Below are positions 46,906-55,473 of a stretch of DNA of 64,000 nucleotides, in pieces. The notes beneath the pieces are model-generated. The model worked only from the letters and a program-made list of their open reading frames with translations, had not been told where the DNA came from and searched no databases. The stretch is from positions 50,166,991 through 50,230,990 of the forward strand of contig NC_092807.1 in NCBI RefSeq assembly GCF_040954645.1. Direction: 5' to 3'. Numbering within the stretch: position 1 is the first letter of the stretch; the number at the start of each line of letters is the position of its first letter. This DNA comes from Diabrotica undecimpunctata. Lineage: Eukaryota > Arthropoda > Insecta > Coleoptera > Chrysomelidae. Position numbers and translations under genes: made by a program.

Positions 46906-49191
46906 GGGTACACATGGGTACAACATACAAGGAATCTAAAATCGATCATTGACTATGTAATAGTCAAACAAAGCACTACCTTAAAAGTGAATGATGTAAG
47001 AGTACTTAGAGGACTGACGTGTGGTTCCGACCACTATATAGTTAGGACAAAAATGGTATTTCCTTTTAAATCTAACAAGGACAATAACGTTAATGAGGAA
47101 CCTCAACAAACAGAAGTAATAACGAACAAACGATATAACTTAAACAGCCTTATCAACGAAAGCACAAGAAACCTATACCAGCACAGATTAGACGAAAAGT
47201 TGCTACATAATATAGAAGACCAGTCAGTAGAACAAATTTACGAAAACATAACAAGTAGCATCAAAGAAGCAGCAGAGGAGGCCATTGGACTAAAAACTAA
47301 TTCCGCTAGTAAAAAACTTTGGTGGAATCAAGAAATTGAAGAACTAGTACTTCGGAAGAAAAAAGCATACCACAAATGGCTAAATACAAAACAGGAGTTG
47401 GATAGAGAAGAATACAAAGATATTAAAAAAAGAACACGACAACTAGTAAACACAGCTAAACGAGAAATGTGGGACAAAAAATGCAAAGAGATAGACACAT
47501 ATATGGGAGGTAGAAAATGCTCAGAGACGTGGAAATTCCTGACAAAAGTTAAATCAAATGAAAAAAGAGAAACAAACATACAATTAATAACAACAGAGAA
47601 CTGGATCCGACATTACGAAAATCTATTAACAGAAAACAGAGAGGAATATAGAGAAATGTCTCCAACTGAAATACACATACAGGGAGAAACGATAAACATC
47701 GATGAGAGGACTGTCATAAAAACGATACAACTACTAAAAAATGGTCGAGCTGCAGGTCCGGAGGGAATTCCAGCAGAACTAATCAAATGCGGTACTAACA
47801 AACTGTTTGAACGATTAACCTGGTGTATAAACCAATATCTAAACGGTGCACCAGTCCCGCATGAGTGGAAAGTATCCTTCATATCATCTATACATAAGAA
47901 GGGAAGTAAACTGGACTGCTCAAACTATCGAGGTATATCAGTAACCAGTACCTTAAGTCGCCTATATGGAAGGATACTTCGAGACATTATCGAACAAGAA
48001 TATAAGGAACAAGAAGAAGAGGAACAATCTGGCTTTAGAGCGGGAAGGAGCTGCACCGATAATGTGTTTGTTTTGAAACAAATAATAGAAAAAAGATCAA
48101 GTACCAATCAAGAAACCCACCTTATGTTTATAGACCTTCAGAAGGCCTATGATACTGTACCCGCTAAAAAGCTATGGAAAGTTTTGCAGGAAACAAACAT
48201 TAACCACACAGTAATTAACGCCCTTAAACAGCTTTATGAAGGATCAACGTCGGGAATAAAAATTGGAAATAGACTTTCAAAAAAATTTCCTGTAAACAAG
48301 GGACTCCGGCAGGGGTGTTGCATATCCCCCACATTGTTTAAAATCTACGTGGCGAAAGCACTGTATCAGTGGAAAAGAAAGTGTAGAGGAATGGGCATTG
48401 ATCTGGGAGAAACTTGCCTATATACCCTACAGTTTGCAGACGATCAAGTCCTTATAGCCAACGATAAAGAAGACCTGACATATATGGCCAGAAAACTACA
48501 GGAAGAATACAAGAAGTGGGGTTTAGAACTCAATACACAAAAAACAAAATATCTCCCAATAGGCGCAGAACTATCCAACATTCAGATGGACACAACCGAA
48601 ATTGCATTCTGCACTGAATATACCTACCTAGGAATTGATTTCGACACCACAGGCACAGACAATAGGGAAATTAGAAAACGAATAACCCAGGCCCGTAGAA
48701 CAATTGGATGCCTTAACGGAGTTCTTTGGAGCTCAGAAATTGGTAAAAGACGAAAATACAATATTTATGAATCTCTCATAAAAACCAGCTTAACCTATGG
48801 TACAGAGACATGGAGACTAACAGAAAGCAATAAAAGAAAACTCGAAGCAACAGAAATGGATGTATTTAGACGATCACTTCGAATATCTAGAGCAGACAGA
48901 ATTAGAAACGATGAAATAAGAAATAGGATGGGGGTAGATGGATCACTGGCAACAGACATAGAAAGGAAACAACTTATATGGTATGGCCATGTTCAAAGAA
49001 TGCCAGAAACAAGACTACCGAAAATCGCCATGAAATGGATACCACCAAATCGTAAGAAACGAGGAAGACCAAAAAGAACATGGAAGGAGGGAATAACAAA
49101 GGCAATGAGCTCCCGAGACTTGACCGAAGAACAATGGAATGATAGAAATTCGTGGAAATTAGGCATCGGACAACGACGCAAGACGTTTTGA
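46906..49191 (+). CDS. LINE ORF2: endonuclease C-terminus, reverse transcriptase, C-terminal domain
   Basis: An open frame of about 760 codons, stop at 49189-49191. The endonuclease end reads SIIDYVIVKQSTTLKVNDVR, then GSDHYIVRTKM (the catalytic SDH box). A connector rich in Lys and Glu follows (KKLWWNQEIEELVLRKKKAY). Reverse transcriptase motifs: NGRAAGPEGIPAELIKCG, NYRGISVTSTLSRLYGRIL, QSGFRAGRSCTDNVFVLKQI, MFIDLQKAYDTVPAKKLW (first catalytic Asp), NKGLRQGCCISPTLFKIYV, LQFADDQVLIANDKEDL (catalytic FADD), WGLELNTQKTKYLPIG and TYLGIDFD. The thumb and tail follow: SLTYGTETWRLTESNKRKLE, IWYGHVQRMPETRLP, NRKKRGRPKRTWKEGITKAM and EEQWNDRNSWKLGI. All key polymerase residues are present, but no translation start of its own exists because the 5' half is missing. 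Confidence 0.85.
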   Translation, partial: GYTWVQHTRNLKSIIDYVIVKQSTTLKVNDVRVLRGLTCGSDHYIVRTKMVFPFKSNKDNNVNEEPQQTEVITNKRYNLNSLINESTRNLYQHRLDEKLLHNIEDQSVEQIYENITSSIKEAAEEAIGLKTNSASKKLWWNQEIEELVLRKKKAYHKWLNTKQELDREEYKDIKKRTRQLVNTAKREMWDKKCKEIDTYMGGRKCSETWKFLTKVKSNEKRETNIQLITTENWIRHYENLLTENREEYREMSPTEIHIQGETINIDERTVIKTIQLLKNGRAAGPEGIPAELIKCGTNKLFERLTWCINQYLNGAPVPHEWKVSFISSIHKKGSKLDCSNYRGISVTSTLSRLYGRILRDIIEQEYKEQEEEEQSGFRAGRSCTDNVFVLKQIIEKRSSTNQETHLMFIDLQKAYDTVPAKKLWKVLQETNINHTVINALKQLYEGSTSGIKIGNRLSKKFPVNKGLRQGCCISPTLFKIYVAKALYQWKRKCRGMGIDLGETCLYTLQFADDQVLIANDKEDLTYMARKLQEEYKKWGLELNTQKTKYLPIGAELSNIQMDTTEIAFCTEYTYLGIDFDTTGTDNREIRKRITQARRTIGCLNGVLWSSEIGKRRKYNIYESLIKTSLTYGTETWRLTESNKRKLEATEMDVFRRSLRISRADRIRNDEIRNRMGVDGSLATDIERKQLIWYGHVQRMPETRLPKIAMKWIPPNRKKRGRPKRTWKEGITKAMSSRDLTEEQWNDRNSWKLGIGQRRKTF

Positions 49192-49192
49192 A

Positions 49193-49196
<4 letters not shown>

Positions 49197-49260
<64 letters not shown>
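49197..49260. repeat. (TA)n tail of the nested LINE
   Basis: Uninterrupted AT dinucleotide beginning 5 bp after the ORF2 stop codon and ending exactly at the 3' target-site duplication, so it is the tail of the inserted element. Confidence 0.9.
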
Positions 49261-49262
<2 letters not shown>

Positions 49263-49310
49263 CCAACCTTCGAAAGGAGACGGCGAAATGAGAAGAAGAA
49301 CATGCTTGTC

Positions 49311-49956
49311 GAAAATCAATATATAATTCGATATAACAAATAAACGGATAGTAACAAGATTAAATTTATAGAGTTCATATCACCATTATTGCAATAAAAA
49401 AAAAGTAGATATATTGAAACTAGCCGAAAGGGTAGTAATCAGAAATAATAGAGGGTAGTAGGGTAGTAATAGAAAACGGCATGTTTTACAAAATGACAAA
49501 ACATAATTGGAGGCTCACAAAAAAGCTATTTTCAGCCAGAAGTCAAAACGTATCCTCAGTTCCCTCAAGAGTGGGCCGATTTTTCTTATTTGTCAAAGTG
49601 ACAATCAATAGGAGTAACCATAATAACATAAAAATTATTTGCAACGTTTGAAAAAGAAAATAACATGTTCTATTCGGAGTAAAAATGACTTTTTGTTCCC
49701 ATCTTAATATCAAACGTACAGCCTCGCCACAAAAAGTATCGTTTTTACTCCTAATAAAACGATATACTATTATTTACTGATTTTTTTTGTAGTTAAACTT
49801 TAAATGTTGGTAGATTTTAATATTTTTAGAAACCATCGTTGCACCATAAGTACCAGTAGTGGTATTGTTTGCTACAGAAATGGAAAATTGGTTTTGGTTA
49901 AAGTAACTATTATATTAACAGTTTCTATATTATCTATATAAAACTGAATAACTTAC
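49311..49956. other. Intronic DNA next to the ephrin exon
   Basis: AT-rich, nothing recognised apart from the donor site at 49951-49956. Confidence 0.5.
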
Positions 49957-50176
49957 CTGGTAAGAATTCGAGTCCTCCAGGTTGTGGCGTGAACGGTCGA
50001 AACGTTATCGTAAAGTACATTAGTTTGTATGGTTTATCACAAACCGCTATTATCCTAGGGTTGGGATTTGTTATCCTACACGTCTCGTATTCGTCTTTCG
50101 AAACGTTGTATATTATATATTTTTCTATTTCTTCGTCCCGCGTACCAGGCGAATATACGGGACAGATCAGGTCGAC
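49957..50176 (-). CDS. Ephrin: Ephrin, internal exon (receptor-binding domain core)
   Basis: A 220-bp minus-strand exon with acceptor GCTTTTTAG and donor CCAG|GTAAGT. It encodes 73 codons plus one base, with no stop. Readable blocks are VDLICPVYSPGT, EKYIIYNVSKDEYETCRIT, IIAVCDKPYKLMYFTITFRP and FTPQPGGLEFLPG. The three cysteines (ICP, TCR, VCD), plus GGRC in the next exon, fit the two disulfides of ephrin domains. NVS is a potential N-glycosylation site. The FRPFTPQPGGLEF stretch lies where the receptor-binding G-H loop falls in family members. The reading frame is fully open and its codon phase matches the exon at 22104, 27.9 kb away. The preceding exon (signal peptide and first strands) was not recognised up to 64000, so that intron is probably longer than 13.8 kb. 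Confidence 0.95.
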
Positions 50177-50249
50177 CTAAAAAGCATATCGATAAATTAA
50201 AATTATATACACAATTAATTACTGTAAACATTTTTAATTAGTTTTATAT

Positions 50250-50251
<2 letters not shown>

Positions 50252-50292
<41 letters not shown>
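50252..50292. repeat. (TA)n microsatellite
   Basis: About 41 bp of AT dinucleotide some 75 bp upstream of the ephrin exon on the gene's strand. No element end recognised beside it. Confidence 0.97.
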
Positions 50293-50297
<5 letters not shown>

Positions 50298-51335
50298 TTA
50301 TTGACTTGTCTCTTTCATTTTACCATTTTTATTCTAAAAATAGTTGGCGCTCAACCCTTCGATCAACTTTCTATATACTAAATATTCTGTTGAAAATTCT
50401 TTTGCATTGTTAAAACTTCCCTGGGGTAAATTACAGTTCATATTTAAGGAATATCTAGTGTCTTTTTATAATTTCACTTTTTATACATATCTACCCTCAA
50501 ACCCATCTGCTTCTGTTCAAACCATACGCAGTTAGTGTTTCATAATAATTATATTCATGTTACCCTTGTCAATTTGCTACTTGCTATTTAATATTGTAAT
50601 TATTTTCAAATCTTCATATAGCAAGGAAATATTTTAAAACACATGCAGTTGCTAACACAAGGTTCATTATTTTAGTTTTTTGGCTTAATTTAATTTTTGT
50701 CCATCTTTTTGGGTGGAGACTTCCTGAACCTCATGGTCGACCATTGGTAATAACCTATTGCAGCAGGTGGCTGCTGCTATGGAAACTCAACGTATCCCTG
50801 GAGTTTAATACTAATATCAAAAACTGGAACTAGCAACCATGAACTTAACTACTTGAAGACAACATCACAAGCCATAAGTATCATTTAAAAATCTTTTTTT
50901 GTTAAGCTGTATGCAAGATTACCTTTGATTTTAATTTAATATTAAAATTTCAATTTTATATATTTTTTATGTATAATAAATATGACTAGTTAATATCTGG
51001 GTTTATTTGTCACAGCCAAACTCATTTATCAGAATTACTTTAAAGACAAGACGTTGCACACCTTAGAGACTGAGCTAGACGAGGCCTAATAATGCTCCCA
51101 AAGAAGGTTGTGTTTTATTATTCTACATTGGCTCCCAACTTTCGGAGGTGTTTATATTGTTACCCATTGATAGCCACCGTTTCTGATGAGTCGTTCGATG
51201 GTTAGACATTACACATTGGTACCCAATACCTAAAACCTAGATCTTGACTGTCTTTTTCATAATAAATATAATTCACTATGTATACCTGTGTATAAATGTT
51301 GGAACATAAAAGAAAGGATATCAGCTACTTCAATC
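50293..51335. other. Unassigned DNA upstream of the ephrin exon
   Basis: Presumed ephrin intron. Around 51130-51230 are two phrases, TTGGCTCCCAACTTTCGGAG and TTGGTACCCAATACC, reminiscent of primer-binding sites of LTR elements, but no LTR pair was found. Confidence 0.4.
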
Positions 51336-51395
51336 TTTTATTGAAAACGTTTCGTATATTAATTCATACACATCATCAGTGTAAAGACCAATAAT
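51336..51395 (-). ncRNA. Hammerhead-like core (Penelope-type)
   Basis: On the minus strand: CTGATGA (51379-51373), helix II GTGTAT with ATATAC around a short loop (one G-U pair), then GAAACGTT (51353-51346). Both core boxes are perfect. Helix I flanks pair poorly, so cleavage activity is doubtful. It sits 20 bp from a LINE fragment and 0.8 kb from Penelope reverse-transcriptase remains on the same strand. Confidence 0.5.
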
Positions 51396-51409
51396 GACAT
51401 TTGCATTGA

Positions 51410-51745
51410 AAACAAGACCCATACAGCCACAACATAAAGACTACTGGAAATGGCAGAGATGAGAGTACTGAGAAGAATTACAGGAAATACGCTGAGAGAT
51501 TGAAAGAAAAGTGAAGACATTAGAAGAAAATGTATGGATAATGAATTGACCCAAAATAGAAAAAAAGAATGGAATAAGCAGAATGGAGTAGACTTGTCGT
51601 GTCGTCAAAATAGCACCAGATTAGTCACCAATCGGCAAAAGATGGAGCGACAACCTTCCATAGAGCTATTAATCCGTCAAAGAACAAGCAGAATTGCTTA
51701 TAAAGAGGAAAAAGTAGAAGAAGAAGGCATCATCAGTTCATCTAA
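51410..51745 (+). pseudogene. LINE thumb/C-terminal fragment
   Basis: Broken frames read LEMAEMRVLRRITGNTLRD, SEDIRRKC and a frame-shifted IVRIARDKSP-like stretch, fitting the 'EMR-LRRI-G-TLRD--RS--IR--C' segment of LINE C-terminal domains. About 330 bp remain. Confidence 0.5.
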
Positions 51746-52200
51746 AAATTATTGAAATAAGATAACATCCATAGATACAAAAAAATTGCACATAATTTAT
51801 CTTACAAAAGATGTGCAGCATAATAAGATGGCAGTGAAGAGAAATAGCTTGAGTTCTGAACCATACAGATTAAAAAATACAAAACGTTCAGTTTAAGTTA
51901 TCAAAAACAGAACTAAGTCAGTTTTGTAAAAGTAAAAAAAATTTGATGTAACTAATATAACAAAAAATTAACCAAAATGAAAGGCAAACAAAGTTCCAAA
52001 TTAGCACTGATATTATTAAATAATAGACAATACTCTGGTTTATATTTAACTTTAGGTAACATTATTTAACCGTCTTATTATAAGTAGTAAATGACAAACA
52101 AATATTACCGACGGAACACCATGCGAAGACTTCAAAGGCTATAAATGAAGAGATCCAAAAAGTCAACAGTACTTGTTTGAAAGTGTGTTAAACTACTTAC
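51746..52200. other. Nothing recognised
   Basis: AT-rich, without a supported frame. Confidence 0.4.
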
Positions 52201-52208
52201 GAGTGGAC

Positions 52209-52860
52209 TCATAAGAATATGAGTATACCCGAAAAGCGAGGGTGACGTTTGATACAGCTGAAGCTAACAAAGCGGTCATTTACAATTTTTTTTCCACTGT
52301 CTAGTGGGAATTCTAGAATGAGGTCATCAACATAACACTTAATAAAAAGGATTTTAAAATTCAATAACCTTAATCGGTCAACAATTAACTTAAGAACATA
52401 ATTAACTTGGATATGTGAGATAGAGGAACCCATAGGTGTTCCAAATATTGGTAAGTAATATTTATCATCCAACACTAAGAAATTAGTATCAAAGACTAAT
52501 TGTAGTAATTCTGCAAACACAGAAACAGAGAAGTTAGGTTGGATAGAACTCCAATGGTTATTTAAGGAAGACAGGACCAGACTTGCCGAGGTAAGTTAGG
52601 GAAAAGCGAAACTACATCAAAACTTACCAAAATGTACCCTTGTATATATAAGGGGTATATACAATATGTACCCTTGAGTTTGAAGATTTTAAATTATACC
52701 CTGTCCATAAATAACACTGTAAAACATCAGCTTTGGAAGGAAGTACGTTACCTTTAAAATCTGCAGGGACATCAGCTAACGAATACTCAATATATTGCCT
52801 AGTATAACGTATCTTTGAAGAACTCCTATTTTACAACAGGATCGCCGAAAACCAGAAAAC
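52209..52860 (-). pseudogene. Penelope-like reverse transcriptase relic
   Basis: Minus-strand remains: VVSLFPNLPRQVWSCLP, then the open frame 52520-52209 with ELLQLVFDTNFLVLDDKYYL, PIFGTPMGSSIS (the GTPMGSP-type motif) and IKCYVDDLILEFPLD (catalytic YVDD intact). GTPMGS followed by YVDD is diagnostic of Penelope-like and telomerase-related reverse transcriptases rather than LINEs. Frames break near 52530 and 52640. No GIY-YIG nuclease part was found here. Confidence 0.75.
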
Positions 52861-53215
52861 TGTTCAATTTTCACGACTAACTTCAAACTAATGTTCATGC
52901 GCGACGTGCGGACTTACAAACATTACGGAAACTGGCAGGACCACTGCAGATGAGACTAGACTAAACAAAACAGGACCGCCAGGACCAGGCTTTTGTTAAT
53001 AATGGCAACATTTTTTTTTGTTTTTCAAAAGCCTGTAGAGGACAGAGGATGTATTTTATCCAAAAGTCGTAATAATACTTTCTTATTACCATTAGTAAAT
53101 GTAACTTTTGGTGGGTATTCCAATTCAATTTGTCAATTTTTTTAAAAATTTTTAATTTAGAGAGGTCAGAATATGTAATTTTATCAAAAAGTCATACTAA
53201 TACTTTTTTATTGTC
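52861..53215. other. Nothing recognised
   Basis: AT-rich, with two similar phrases (TATGTAATTTTATCAAAAAG and TGTATTTTATCCAAAAG) about 120 bp apart that may be a diverged short duplication. Confidence 0.35.
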
Positions 53216-53219
53216 TTTA

Positions 53220-53642
53220 CTAAAGATAACTTTTTTCTGTTTTCTTTTTGACTTTGAAAAATCTTTTTAATCTAAAATCCATTATAACTGGATTGTGATC
53301 GCTATGTATATCAGCTCCCGGGTATGTTTTCGTAGATTGTATGTACTTCTTAAAGGTGTTATTGAGTAAAATGAAGTTAATTTGATTTCTAAAAATACTG
53401 GCTTTTCTGTCTGGAGGTGATTTCCATGTGTATAGGCTTCTAGGATGTTGTTTGAAGAAGGTATTGGCTGTTAACAGATAGTTTTCTACGCAGAATTGTA
53501 CAAGTCTATCTTCTCTATTATTCCTGGTACCTAGACAGTATCCTCCTATGTGGTCTCCTTTAGCACTACGAGCAATTTTAGCGTTAAAGTCACCCATGAT
53601 CATCGTTATGTCATCTCTTTTTGTCAGTCACATTATTTCATC
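53220..53642 (-). pseudogene. LINE apurinic endonuclease domain fragment
   Basis: The open minus-strand frame from 53603 reads TMIMGDFNAKI, GGYCLGTRNNREDRLVQFCV, TFFKQHPRSLYTWKSPPDRK, FRNQINFILLN, TYPGADIHSDHNPVIMDFRL. The GDFNAK, NQIDFI-like and SDHNPV boxes are the catalytic core of exonuclease-endonuclease-phosphatase domains of LINEs. It stops abruptly at 53642, where a plus-strand LINE end begins. Confidence 0.82.
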
Positions 53643-53644
53643 TA

Positions 53645-54012
53645 TGTTGTTATAAAATTTTTCGATGGCAAATGCAAAATATCATGGACTGATAGAATTA
53701 CTCGTACAAATATAGAAGTACTGGAGAGGGTTAGTAAAGAAATTGAACTAATCACCACTATACAAACTAGAAAACTGGAATACCTAGGCCACGTGATGGG
53801 ACCAAAATATGAAATTTTGAGACTCATAATACAGGGAAAGATTCAAGGAAGAAGATCGGTTGGCCAAAGGCAGAACTCATAGTTGAAGAATCTACGTGAT
53901 TGATATCAATGCAGATCGATTGATTTGTTTAGAGCAGCAAGTTCAAAAATAAAAATAGCCATTATGATTGCCAACCTCTGTAGGGAGACGGCACTCTAAG
54001 AAGAAGAATACG
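53645..54012 (+). pseudogene. LINE 3' end (GAAGAAG-tail family)
   Basis: Plus-strand frame 53670-53880: CKISWTDRITRTNIEVLERV, KLEYLGHVMGPKYEILRLII, QGKIQGRRSVGQRQNS, then a stop and a further DLFRAASSKIKIAIMIANLC in frame with the canonical end. The tail is AAGAAGAAGAATACG. It lies head to head with the inverted endonuclease piece, a typical twin-priming layout if both come from one element. Confidence 0.75.
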
Positions 54013-54235
54013 TTTTCAGAAAGAGGAACCGCTTTTTTTTCATTGTCTAAGGGGAGTAGATACCAGGAGGGCAATTATATACTTAACGCTAATGACGGAG
54101 AAATACCTAGAGGTTTAAAAAGATTGTACGCATGTTACCTTGATGACAAAAGATTAAACGAATTGGAACTGGAACGATACGATATAGTCATTATTAGCAA
54201 CGGATTTAGCTAACATAATTCAAATTCGAAAAGCA
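54013..54235 (+). other. Unrecognised open frame
   Basis: The plus-strand frame continuing to 54213 reads EGNYILNANDGEIPRGLKRL, then YACYLDDKRLNELELERYDI. Composition looks protein-like but I do not recognise it. It may be the body of another transposon. Confidence 0.25.
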
Positions 54236-54239
54236 ATCT

Positions 54240-54465
54240 AATCTTCCATGGGGAGTTTGAATAAGTTCAAATAATACTAGAAGGTAATAGAGGGAAAAAG
54301 GATTTTAGGAAGACCAAAAATATAATGGCTGCATAATATAAAGGATTGAAGACGAACAACGGGAAACGACTTAAATCATAACGCTCATGACAAAGAAAAT
54401 ATGTCATAGTAATTGGAAAACTAAATTAAGGAGGCTCTTAGAAGAAGAAGAACATAGGTTATACA
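54240..54465 (+). pseudogene. LINE 3' end fragment
   Basis: Frame-shifted remains ILEGNRG, ILGRPKI, WLHNIKD and NAHDKENMS, then LRRLLEEEE-like text and the tail TAGAAGAAGAAGAACAT. This fits the 'GRPKI-WL-NI--W' and '--A-D-E----L' end of a LINE C-terminal domain. Confidence 0.45.
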
Positions 54466-55026
54466 AAAGTGGATTAAAAGTAGTATAGAAGTACTTGGTA
54501 TATCTAAATTTCTTGGTATACATATACCCCTTCAAATGAATGCAGTTGAAATTAATACTTCATTTTCAGCATAATATTAACAACTATTGCTCTGAAAATT
54601 TTTGTATCTGAATATTTTAATAGAAACATAATTGAAAGATATAATTATTGATAAAAAATCGCTTCACTTAAAATGTGATTTTAATCCGAGACGCCGGCGC
54701 CGCGCCAGTTAATTTCGAAATCACAAATACCTTTTAAGCCAAATATATTCATATGGTTTTACGAATACAAACACAAAAATATGAGATGATGATCAAAAAT
54801 GTACATATATCATGTATCGCATAATACGTAAATCCATTAAAAAAAACTTTTTAATGAAACACATTTTGGATTTCAAGAGAAAAATGCATCCAAACATTTT
54901 AAATTCATTTACAGTTTTTACATGTTATGCACTTCTAGGGCGCTAATCGTTATTTTTACATTTAAAAGCTAAAGCAATGTAGTTTTTCTGCATTTCAATA
55001 AAAACCATTGAATCAAAATTGGAAAG

Positions 55027-55030
<4 letters not shown>
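54466..55030. other. AT-rich DNA, nothing recognised
   Basis: No frame or repeat supported up to the (TA)n tract. Confidence 0.45.

Positions 55031-55088
<58 letters not shown>
55031..55088. repeat. (TA)n tract, left flank of transposon copy A
   Basis: About 58 bp of AT dinucleotide ending 1-2 bp before the terminal inverted repeat. Confidence 0.97.
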
Positions 55089-55090
<2 letters not shown>

Positions 55091-55257
55091 GTACCCCGGA
55101 AGTAAAGGGCACTATGTCCATTTTTATCAAAATTGGGATTATTGCACTTTTGAATACAAAATTTCTGGCTCTACACAGAGGTACACCATACTATGTCCAG
55201 AGACAATTTTACAGCAAGTTACCGACTTTTTAATAAAGACCAAGTCCACTTCCAGTC

Positions 55258-55299
55258 AGAGGTAAACAACACCATGTGGACTTTGTGTTGTTTACCTCT
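55258..55299. repeat. Subterminal hairpin in copy A
   Basis: AGAGGTAAACAACA (55258-55271) and TGTTGTTTACCTCT (55286-55299) are exact reverse complements with a 14-base loop containing CATGTGGAC. The stem is a version of the terminal motif. Confidence 0.9.
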
Positions 55300-55473
55300 A
55301 CTAAATGTGTGCACTGCTATTTACCATCCGGTACCCGGCATGTACCCTGGTACCTAGAGAAATTTTCATGAACTAAAATAATTGTAACCATTTTATTTAG
55401 TTCGAAATTGTGCGAAAAATAGTGTTAGATTGTTAAAAGTTGTACAATTCATCCGTTGTTTAATATTTGCAAA

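Larger units (their letters stand above)
46899..49266 (+). mobile_element. Nested RTE-like LINE with (TA)n tail
   Basis: Element 46904-49261 lies in the host LINE with GCCAA duplicated at 46899-46903 and 49262-49266. It is 5'-truncated within the endonuclease domain and ends in a roughly 65-bp (TA)n tract. Its coding frame is uninterrupted. It lies in the ephrin intron, antisense to that gene. Confidence 0.85.
45992..49310 (+). mobile_element. Host LINE (GAAGAAG-tail family) split by a nested LINE
   Basis: The reverse-transcriptase frame from about 45995 to 46903 is open: SEDIQIRRGVRQGCVLSPLL, NIRYADDTVLIASNAQEL (YADD intact), MFGLHLNVSKTKTLVFSKTP, YVFSVLLYGCESWTLHSEIE, LQVILQGKVQGKRSVGRRQN and AEIFRAAVSKTTIAN. 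The frame breaks where the nested LINE enters at 46904 and resumes at 49262 as ANLRKETAK plus stop, followed by GAGAAGAAGAACATG. The 5' part (endonuclease) is missing. Without the insert this copy would have an open C-terminal half, so it is fairly young. Confidence 0.85.

Noticed and set aside
48974..49343. Frames of alternating Ile-Tyr residues here and at the other (TA)n tracts
   Set aside because: They are translations of AT dinucleotide tracts and carry no coding signal.
49989..50180. Plus-strand 63-residue frame with a hydrophobic stretch
   Set aside because: It is the antisense of the ephrin exon, which has splice sites, correct phase and family motifs on the minus strand.
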